Part shown: positions 9,039 to 15,452 of the stretch, in pieces
Numbering within the stretch: the first letter of the stretch is position 1
Layout of the letters: every line of letters starts with the position of its first letter
DNA from: Fragilaria radians
Lineage: Eukaryota; Bacillariophyta; Fragilariophyceae; Fragilariales; Fragilariaceae
Assembly: GCA_900642245.1 (NCBI GenBank)
Contig: CAAAJI010000809.1
Coordinates: 1 to 15,452 of the forward strand
Reading direction: 5' to 3'
Length of the DNA stretch: 15,452 nt
The notes under the pieces: generated by a model
Databases searched by the model: none
What the model was told of the DNA's origin: nothing
Seen by the model: the letters and a program-made list of their open reading frames with translations, nothing else
Translations under genes and position numbers: made by a program

Positions 9039-9368
9039 ATGACATGCACAAGAAAATCATCATTACAAATGGGAAAATCGCAGCCGATAAAGCGTCCCTT
9101 GAATAAAAGTAAACTCAAAGAAATCAAAATTATAGGGAGCCTTGCCATGACAGCTGGAAAGAATTGTGATTTCGATGGTGCGATAGCATACATACTTTTG
9201 TCCTTGAAAAAGAGAAAAGATAATGAAGGAGATTTTCAGCGTAGCAAGATATGTAGAGTATTTTCAGATCCTATTCTTGATGAGGTTGCTGATAAAGTGG
9301 CTGAAGAATCGGACTGGGAGCTGATAATGCAAAAATGGAACGCTGAACTAGAAGATTTGCGGTATTAA
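9039..9368 (+). CDS. Small paralog 3 of a three-gene family, 109 aa, unknown function
   Basis: The stop is TAA at 9366-9368. The frame is open back to an ATG at 8721, which would give 215 aa. I choose the ATG at 9039 because it places the family block at residue 76, close to residue 80 in paralog 1, and because a splice-acceptor-like tract lies directly before it. The extra N-terminal sequence has no counterpart in the other copies. An ATG at 9069 is a further option. The N-terminus is basic (MGKSQPIKRPLNKSKLKE). GKNCDFDGAIAYILLSLKKRK parallels the NFDF...SLPSKKR stretch of paralog 1. The block SDPILDEVADKVAEESDW, then ELIMQKWNAELED, ends the protein without the hydrophobic LI tail of the other two. 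Function unknown. Confidence 0.72.
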   Translation: MTCTRKSSLQMGKSQPIKRPLNKSKLKEIKIIGSLAMTAGKNCDFDGAIAYILLSLKKRKDNEGDFQRSKICRVFSDPILDEVADKVAEESDWELIMQKWNAELEDLRY

Positions 9369-9733
9369 AAAACCAAGTAAAACTGATTCATTCATTTCAC
9401 GAAAACATTATGGTATAAATAGACGTGTATCCCGCTTTTCGACATTGTATAGTGAGCAGATAGATCTAAGAAATTGATTATCAAGTCCAAAAATCATCTC
9501 CGTTTTAGTAACTCTAAGAGAAAAAGTATGATAAAGAATACATTTCATTGTTCAGTCAAAAAGCGGTAAATCATGTGAAGTAGTAGATGATATTAATATC
9601 GTTCCATGCGAAAAACTGCCGATATACTCAAACATAGCAACGCACTATGACATATAAGAATGCATGTGCTATCCAACATTACCTTACAAAAAGTCTCTAC
9701 TGCAAGGATAACTTTCAGACTTAATTATTTGAT
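9369..9733. other. 3' flank of paralog 3
   Basis: AT-rich sequence with no open frame of interest and no clear AATAAA close to the stop codon. I see nothing else in it. Confidence 0.35.
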
Positions 9734-10066
9734 TTAAGCATAAGGTTCTACCTGAAATTTTCTTTGCTTCTTCTTGATGTTGCATAAAATCCTTTCTCTT
9801 CTACTATTAGGGATATCTATATGACTTGATACGCCCTGATTAAAAGCCAAATCTATGACTTCTTTAGCGATAAAAGGACCTCGATGGAAATCGAATAAAG
9901 CAGCTGAAGTTACGACTTGGCACAAACAACTGGTAGTATACTTTAATCTATACAAAATGAATATAACATTATAATCTGCTGTTTGAAAAACGGCTAGAAA
10001 GTGGTAAATGAGAAAAAAACGATGCATTTTCTTTCCCTGATTTTCACAACAAAAAATCCGTTCTAA
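9734..10066 (-). pseudogene. Unassigned open stretch, possibly a remnant of an RGS-like domain
   Basis: On the minus strand the frame is open from just after a TGA near 10070 to the TAA at 9734, with the first ATG at 10027 (97 aa). It reads ERIFCCENQGKKMHRFFLIY, then FQTADYNVIFILYR, and ends FIAKEVIDLAF, SSHIDIPNSRRERILCNIKK. The last part resembles the closing helices of RGS domains (A..iy..fi..gs...iNi....R..i), and the earlier FFLIYHFLAVFQ could be a degraded central helix. The match is weak, no key Asn/Glu pair is secure, and there are no flanking exons that I can see. It could equally be a chance open frame. Confidence 0.25.
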
Positions 10067-11167
10067 GGGTCCTCAGGCCTGGATTTAATCTTACGTATGC
10101 TTCAACCATGGTATATTAAATTAAAGATATTTTAATAATCTCATTTTTTGCCTATTCAGACTTAAATTCAGATAATATTCTCACTTTGGTCATTGCTTAT
10201 CTATTGATATGTTAGGAAACGATGTCGGGACTAACACGATTCAGGCGTTTATGTTCAGGGATTGTCTGAACCGATATGAGCGTCTGTGTCAAAGTAACAT
10301 TATTATTGATTCAAGATATTGTTAAACAACCTATATCATAGTCCTGATTTGCATGTTTTGATTTTGCTTTTGACCAACTCGTTTTACTTTCGTCCATTGC
10401 CTTTTCTCTTTCGGCGTTCAATAACATTGCTGTATCAAAAAATCCTTACATTCAGTTAGGATATCTAAATTTGATTCTCGGAAACATCTCAATCCATTCC
10501 TGATTCCCCTCAATTGTTTAATCATTGGGATTTATAGCAAAAACTGCACCCCGGAAATTGCATTCATTCTTCTTGACCCGTGAATTTAGTATTCATGAGC
10601 GCATTTCTGTCAACTTTTCCCCCTCTAAGATTACCAATCTTCCTATCTTTTATACCTGTTCATATTCCTCTAACATTAAGTATCAAGCATTTTCTTTATA
10701 ACTTTTCTCTAAATGAGACTTAACTCGCCACTTTCACTCTGATGTTATGTTTCTGCTACAGATAACTTTTGATAAATACGATGTGTACTGTCATACTGTC
10801 TGTGCTACATTTTTATACAGCTATGAAATTATTTGAACCGCTCCTATTATATCAGCATTTCCGCCATATTCCTCTGTATGATACTACCCACACCCATAAT
10901 GCTAACTCTTGTTTTTCAGGTTTCGAATGTTTTGAAGCTGCTTTTGTTATTGAGGGTTTACATTTCTTGCCCGATTAATCTGACAAATTGATTCAAGTAA
11001 TCAAAAAGCCTTTTAAATTATCCATTTGAAAAACAGCAATATTAATTCCCGTAGGATGTACACAATACATGCTCTCGTGGTATTTTTATACTTGTCACGT
11101 ACATAAGAATGTTCGCTCCAAGGTGAAATATAGCTATTTATGATCTATTTTAGATTACTTTTATTGT
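10067..11167. other. Pyrimidine-rich, gene-poor interval
   Basis: The plus strand is notably rich in T and C from about 10370 to 10920. A 38-codon minus-strand stretch at 10311-10427 (starting MLLNAEREKAMDESKTSW) has a protein-like composition but no partner exons or known family. An open plus frame at about 10769-10978 does not start on ATG in the required frame and has no recognisable features. No RNA gene is seen. Confidence 0.35.
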
Positions 11168-11499
11168 TCAGTCTTGTGTAGTCCTAGAACTTCTCTCAGA
11201 GAGAACTTCTTGACCCTTCTCAAGAGAGGTGTGTGAATGCTCTTGAAGAATTAGATCTTGTTTTAAAGCTTCTTCCCAACTGTTTAGGCAAGTCTCTTCA
11301 AATTGTTCGTAAGGACAAGTTGGTGGATACAAAGGATAAGATAGTTTTGCTTTTGAACTCTTTTGTTATTAGAGAGATAACTCCGTAATTGGATCTTATA
11401 GAGATCATTATTATAGCCATCTTTTTTTGGATTTGGTGCTGGATTGTATTTGTGAACAATACTTATTTCACCAAGTTTAGCTAATGAATCATTTATCAT
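11168..11499 (-). pseudogene. Frameshifted coding relic, minus strand
   Basis: Two open frames follow each other on the minus strand. The first starts at the ATG at 11499 and reads MINDSLAKLGEISIVHKYNP, then NPKKDGYNNDLYKIQLRSYL. After a frame change near 11345-11365 the second (11365-11168, 65 codons) reads YPPTCPYEQFEETCLNSWEE, ALKQDLILQEHS, ending TTQD. The second frame has a strongly coding-like amino acid mix and an acidic helix pattern. I do not recognise the source; it may be gag- or pol-derived or a fragment of a host gene. Confidence 0.3.
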
Positions 11500-11596
11500 A
11501 GTTTGACGTGTGGTAGATATTTAATAGGTTAGTTTGCTTTTAATTTTCCATAGCTCGATGAGTAAATTTAAGAAAATTATAATTGTACTACTATTT

Positions 11597-11640
11597 AATA
11601 TGTTCTAACGGTACAGGACGTCTCATTATACCGGTACCCG
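11597..11640 (+). repeat. Short LTR-like fragment
   Basis: CGGTACAGGACGTCTC at 11609-11624 matches CGGTACTGGAGACGTCTC in the downstream LTR-like repeat (6403-6420) apart from a two-base gap, and TAATAT upstream of it matches TAGTAT. Both cores are partly palindromic, so orientation is not secure. It may be a third, very decayed LTR copy. Confidence 0.3.
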
Positions 11641-12116
11641 CACACATCTCTTAGTTTAATACGTTATCAAAAAAACTGCTATAGTTTACAAACTATTATG
11701 TTAGGGATTAGCTTCTTGATCCTTCAGTCAAGGTAGGTAAATGTTTACTTTGATTATAACAGATTTATCCAAAAATTCAACCGTTCTTGCAGAGTAAATA
11801 CTTAAAAATCTTTTCTTTCGTTACTTGAGCTTTACAAGGCCGTTTCAAAGAAACCAGTAACAAAACTACTTTTGCAGAAAATAAATATTGCTATAATGCG
11901 CTAGATGCAATGACTACCACTGCTCAAGAGAGCATAAAGTAAGCAGGCAATGGTTAAAAAGGTGTATCGATCCATTGGTTTGCGCTCAAAACTGAGGGCA
12001 TATGTTGCAAATCAAGATCTATACCAGCCTTTTCGATCGCGACAAAAATCCACATAAAGGATATGATATAGTTTATTGAAAGCACTTATTTTGATACATT
12101 AAAGGAAAGTACTCTT

Positions 12117-12303
12117 ATTTATAGACTAGCATTTTTTGCAGTCAAGGCCTATGACTGCTTGACGCCTTAGTTTCGTAAATCCATAACGCATCCAGACGTA
12201 GGGAGAGCAGAGACAACCCTCAGACACAAGCTTAGCCGATCGCGGTAAGACGAACGGTTTCAGAAATACTGTAGCCCCTATAAATTATATATTCAAAATC
12301 ACA
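12117..12303 (+). pseudogene. Second integrase zinc-finger relic
   Basis: In one frame 12168-12242 reads stop, FRKSITHPDVGRAETTLRHK, LSRSR, stop, then DERFQKYCSPYKLYIQNHK to about 12302. This matches the HHCC finger of Ty3/gypsy integrases: WYH....HPG..R.E.Tlr..l.W ... dV..y...C..C...K. The WYH triplet has become TAG-TTT-CGT, each codon one or two base changes from Trp-Tyr-His. The second Cys is now Tyr (TAT for TGT). No DDE core follows, so it is an inactive fragment. It is not an obvious copy of the relic at 4085-4421. Confidence 0.5.
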
Positions 12304-13573
12304 AGCTACAATTGCAACAGCATACACATCTTTCTGCAAAAATATGATTGAATAATGCCATGAACTACAAGTGATACTCATGAAAATCAAGGCGAATGTA
12401 CACCAGTAAAATACTAAAAAAATTCGACCTTGAATCATTCATTCTAATAAGGGAGCCTTCAATATCGATTTTGAAATGTGAGAAATTGATGGCTTTACAA
12501 TAACCCACACTCTAATACACACGCTTTGTTTCATGGCTATATACTTTAATCTTGGCTAGCTTAAAAGCATAACAAGCTTACATTAGGATCTTTGAAACGA
12601 TACATAATCTTGAAACAAAGGGTATAAGTGAGCATTGTACTAGACATGTTTTGGGCCCAATTTTGAAGGTTGTCCATGTCTCTGATATGAGGCACATGAT
12701 GCCAAAGACTCTGTGTTTGATTATATCATGTTTGCTTTCCATTAGTACCATCTTTTGCTGCTGAATTCGTAATGAATACCTTGTCTGAATCTGCTCAAAG
12801 AGTTGTAATGTATCTAATCTAAGCGGAATTTTGTCTTTCTCTTGCCACAACGTTCGTCAATACATTGTTCTGGTTTCCACAGTACGTTTGCTTCATTTTG
12901 TGTATGGAAATCCAGTCAGAGAAAATCTTTGGAGACTATAAACGTTGAATAGCTACTGGCCCAGTTTTTCATGATACCATTTTCCAATACATATATCCCT
13001 GGAATGACTATGGTGAACCACTTACAGTTCTCAAGTGATGTTACTATCTTAGGATATTCTATTTCCAAAAAAAACTAGTTCCTTACCATGTAAGTTCGGT
13101 TGTGAAAATATATTCAGTGCATTTATAGTGCTATTATTCATGCATTATATCTATATAGTATATACTATCGATGTATTGACGAATGTTTGTGAGAGAACTT
13201 TCGTTATTAGAACGAGGAATCCATGTTGATGATGCCGATGCGTCGTCTCAATCCTGACACATACACATGTACAAGATACGCATGCATCGAAACAAACACC
13301 CGTTTCAGAAGGATAAGGGATATACCTCCTTTTTCCATGTCACTAAACCTAAAGACATTTACATGCTTGAGTCAAGAGCCTAGACATAATCATGGAAACC
13401 CAAAATCTTGACCCGGGGAAACAAAGAATACCGTTGGAATCTTATACAAGAAAGTAGGGAGTGGCAGAAGGCGGCAGGAGGGATAAAGAACACCATTGAA
13501 TTCTTGTCGAAAAAAAGGATGGAGCGGCGTAGCTGGAAGTATCTTCTCTTGTTTTTCTTGTTGTGTCATTTGT
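12304..13573. other. Gene-poor region before the 311-aa gene
   Basis: AT-rich. A minus-strand open frame (12578-12850, 90 aa, containing LQLFEQIQTRYSLRIQQQK) starts on a non-ATG codon in this window and has no family signature. Another minus stretch at about 12950-13080 (EYPKIVTSLENCKWFTIVIP) is similarly open but unassigned. A perfect 14-base palindrome, ATAGTATATACTAT, lies at 13155-13168. The last 300 bases are probably the 3' flank of the gene ending at 13574. Confidence 0.35.
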
Positions 13574-14509
13574 CTACGCTCCTGGTGGAAGAATGGATGA
13601 ATGCGTGGAACCTTTGGTAGAAGAAATATTGGAAGCATAAGAAGACAAGGAGGAAGAAGAATACAAGGATGAATTGGAAGACAAAGACATGGGAACTTGA
13701 GGGGTGGATATACTGGAATCAAACGATTGTTTGGAATGTCCTGGTCGTCGTCGTTGAGATGAATTCGTATGGATTGTAGCTCCAGGATTGGACATTATAG
13801 CATCTGCTTCAACATCATTCGATTGATTGAGAATCGATTCCATGCAATATCCAGTGGATGGTTTTCGAGTTGATTGTTTGTCTAATAAATGCCGACGTGA
13901 CTGTGAATTGGAATGCACAAGATGTTGCCATTCTCTGGTATCCGTTGTTGCATCGTTGGTTGTTATATCGATTTTAGTTGCATCATTCATAATGGTTGTT
14001 TGTATTGTTGTAATGGAGTCCAATTTTGATTTGGAGGAATTCTTGGTCCTAGATTTGTTGTGATGGGGTGAGATCGTAGGATGCTGACATGCCAACAAAT
14101 CCGATGGACAACTCGTACTTCGTCGTTGTGTATCCAAGGATGACTGATTCGTCAGACGAATTGTTCGTTCCGAATGACTCCGATTACTTTTGGGTGTTTT
14201 CGTGGAGGTTCCATGAGAACGATGAGATCTTCGGTGACTGATTGCTGTCGTTGGTGGATCAGCATCGTCTTGACGAATCTTGTGCGGTGATGATTTTGAG
14301 AGATGAAATCTTGTGGAGAGTATTTTCTCCGTCTTTGAGGTTTCTCTTGTCGATATGTATTCCATGGTTGATGACTCATCCTGACGTTGTAGCATCGGTA
14401 CATAATACATATCTTGCAATGCTTCATAGGGAATCAAACCTCCATCCGGACTGGGACGTGTAGTGACAAGGTCTCCAACCCCAAAGTTATATACCTTTGG
14501 ACGATTCAT
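13574..14509 (-). CDS. Ser/Thr-rich basic protein, 311 aa, unknown function
   Basis: A continuous frame from the ATG at 14509 to TAG at 13576-13574. Residues 1-45 look ordered (MNRPKVYNFGVGDLVTTRPS, GGLIPYEALQDMYYVPMLQR) and may be the only structured part. Residues 46-311 are rich in Ser, Thr, Arg, His and Asn, with basic patches (SHRRSHRSHG 91-100, QRRRPG 252-257) and a Ser run at about 265-306 (SLYSSSSLSS). There is a single Trp (194). There is no signal peptide, membrane segment or known domain. The composition is typical of disordered diatom proteins with many potential phosphorylation sites. Upstream, a short AT microsatellite and a CT-rich tract (sense strand) lie in the presumed 5' UTR. 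A 110-aa minus frame at 13390-13722 overlaps the 3' end and I regard it as a shadow. The gene call rests on length and codon pattern, not homology. Confidence 0.65.
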   Translation of the reverse strand: MNRPKVYNFGVGDLVTTRPSPDGGLIPYEALQDMYYVPMLQRQDESSTMEYISTRETSKTEKILSTRFHLSKSSPHKIRQDDADPPTTAISHRRSHRSHGTSTKTPKSNRSHSERTIRLTNQSSLDTQRRSTSCPSDLLACQHPTISPHHNKSRTKNSSKSKLDSITTIQTTIMNDATKIDITTNDATTDTREWQHLVHSNSQSRRHLLDKQSTRKPSTGYCMESILNQSNDVEADAIMSNPGATIHTNSSQRRRPGHSKQSFDSSISTPQVPMSLSSNSSLYSSSSLSSYASNISSTKGSTHSSILPPGA

Positions 14510-14513
14510 AGGA

Positions 14514-14529
14514 ATATATATATATATAT
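14514..14529. repeat. (AT)8 microsatellite at the start of the 311-aa gene
   Basis: Eight AT units end four bases upstream of the ATG (14509) of the minus-strand gene, probably within its 5' UTR or core promoter. Confidence 0.85.
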
Positions 14530-14572
14530 TGGTGGATGCGTTTCGTATGGTGGCAAAGATTCAAAGCAACAA

Positions 14573-14597
14573 CAGAGAGAGAGAGTGAGAGAAGGAA
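14573..14597. repeat. GA-rich tract (CT-rich in the gene's sense strand)
   Basis: CAGAGAGAGAGAGTGAGAGA lies 60-90 bases upstream of the 311-aa gene's ATG. On the gene's sense strand it is a pyrimidine tract, which may mark a 5' UTR, an initiator region or a splice-acceptor-like stretch. Confidence 0.6.
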
Positions 14598-15452
14598 CGA
14601 GTGGGTTAGAACTCTTCTCAATTGATTTTTTAGATGTAGCCACAAAATCTTCAATTTGACCGACGTGGAATGGATTCTAGAATTTTTTGTAAAGGTCCAA
14701 GAGCACTTCAATAAATGGTCAACGCTAAACAATCGATTGAGGCATCTATTTTCAAGAGGATAATTATCATCCCTGCAAATTTCTTGACTTGGGAATCTTT
14801 ATCAGATTTGTTAAAAAAATAGAGTTTGGGTAACATGTACGTTTTGATAGTTGGTATTGCCTTACATGGGCATATTGTTTCATTCTTCCAAACATCGCGG
14901 GATCGACTACAGTAGCAATCCTGGTACTTTCTACAGGCTGTCTAATCGTAAACTTGTGGTAGTCCAAGAACCGACGCAAAATGTTCCTCACACGAAGTAG
15001 AACGATATACTAGAAAACTAGGTATTTATTATTGCCCCGCAAAATTTGGTCTACGTTCCTATCGAACTTTTATGGTACGATGTGTGCTTTTTGCGATTTC
15101 CATGTGGTATTCATCGTCACAAATCAACGCTTCTCGTCATTCCCAAGAAGGATTCGTTTCGAATCTCTCAAAACAAACAACGGAGAAGTTCTCATCATCA
15201 CAAGTCCCTTATTACTTTATCCGAAAATTAGAAGTACAACTCCATTGCCGTATTCCGATGATCGCACTTTTCCTGAATGCAGAGATTCAGCTACGAAACT
15301 GAGAACCTTTATTCCAACCAAGTTTCAATTTTCCTTCATACTTCAATTACAATACTACTATTCAAGACCCAAGATAACTAACAAGATACATTGAAATACC
15401 TAAAATTGTGTTCTTGACACAAACTCTAGAAGTCACCTGCATGGTAGTCGCA
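14598..15452. other. Unassigned terminal region
   Basis: Several short frames overlap here: minus 14767-14991 (containing ILRRFLDYHKFTIRQPVEST), and plus 15032-15394, 15046-15231 and 15072-15302. They exclude one another, lack domain signatures, and the longest (120 aa) starts on a non-ATG codon. A pyrimidine-rich stretch with possible splice sites around 15215-15235 leaves room for an exon of a gene continuing past the window edge. I cannot decide. Confidence 0.3.

Noticed and set aside
10210..10236. TGTTAG ... CTAACA, which could be the two ends of a tiny LTR or inverted-repeat element
   Set aside because: The ends are only 6 bases each and the span is 27 bases, easily chance in AT-rich DNA, with no target duplication seen.
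11178..11232. Repeated cttctc/agagag units forming small hairpins (TCTTGA...TCAAGA)
   Set aside because: The stems are 6 bases or shorter and fall inside a coding-like relic, so low-complexity codons explain them.
12578..12850. 90-aa minus-strand frame with a Gln-rich segment, considered as a transposase or RT fragment
   Set aside because: No catalytic or zinc motif, no ATG at the frame start, and no supporting neighbour.
13390..13722. 110-aa Pro/Leu-rich frame on the minus strand overlapping the 3' end of the 311-aa gene
   Set aside because: It overlaps the longer frame in another phase, has a composition typical of a shadow of Ser/Arg codons, and has no motif.
15032..15394. 120-aa plus-strand frame at the window end
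   Set aside because: It begins on a non-ATG codon and competes with two other open frames over the same bases; none has recognisable content.
1..15452. tRNA, rRNA, snRNA genes and CRISPR arrays
   Set aside because: I found no GGTTCGAATCC-like B box, no U6-like sequence and no regularly spaced repeats.

Overview
The window looks like nuclear DNA of a diatom or a close stramenopile relative. The evidence is visibly AT-rich intergenic sequence, sparse intron-poor genes rich in Ser and Asn, a 630-aa protein with a tryptophan-rich block that I recognise from diatom proteomes, and relics of Ty3/gypsy retrotransposons carrying the NYY(RD)MW-type RT/RNase H junction I associate with diatom elements. 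Nothing points to a prokaryote: there are no operons or ribosome binding sites, and spacing is wide. I cannot name the species.

Layout. Positions 202-2094 (minus) encode the 630-aa diatom-type protein. Between 3228 and 9368 lie three small same-strand genes (3228-3581, 7054-7365, 9039-9368) encoding 117, 103 and 109 aa. They are diverged paralogs ending in the same acidic block, DPILDE....VAEE..W.L....W..E.E. I know no named family for them, and they are the most interesting content here. Between the first and second copies sits retrotransposon wreckage: an integrase relic (about 4085-4421), then a shrunken Ty3/gypsy element (about 4786-6460) with gag, the end of reverse transcriptase and RNase H, all broken by stops and frameshifts. 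This element is flanked by two diverged direct repeats (4798-4856 and 6398-6456) that I read as decayed LTRs.

Positions 9369-13573 are mostly gene-poor. They hold a possible gene relic on the minus strand (9734-10066), a frameshifted minus-strand coding relic (11168-11499), a short LTR-like fragment (about 11597-11640) and a second integrase zinc-finger relic (12117-12303). Positions 13574-14509 (minus) encode a 311-aa Ser/Thr-rich basic protein of unknown function, with an (AT)8 microsatellite and a pyrimidine-rich tract (sense strand) just upstream of its start. The last 0.9 kb holds only overlapping short ORFs that I cannot assign.

No pathway links the two large minus-strand genes. The three small genes look like an expanding lineage-specific family in a retrotransposon-littered interval. 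Their basic N-terminal parts and acidic, Trp-containing C-terminal helix suggest a protein-interaction role, possibly nuclear, but that is inference.
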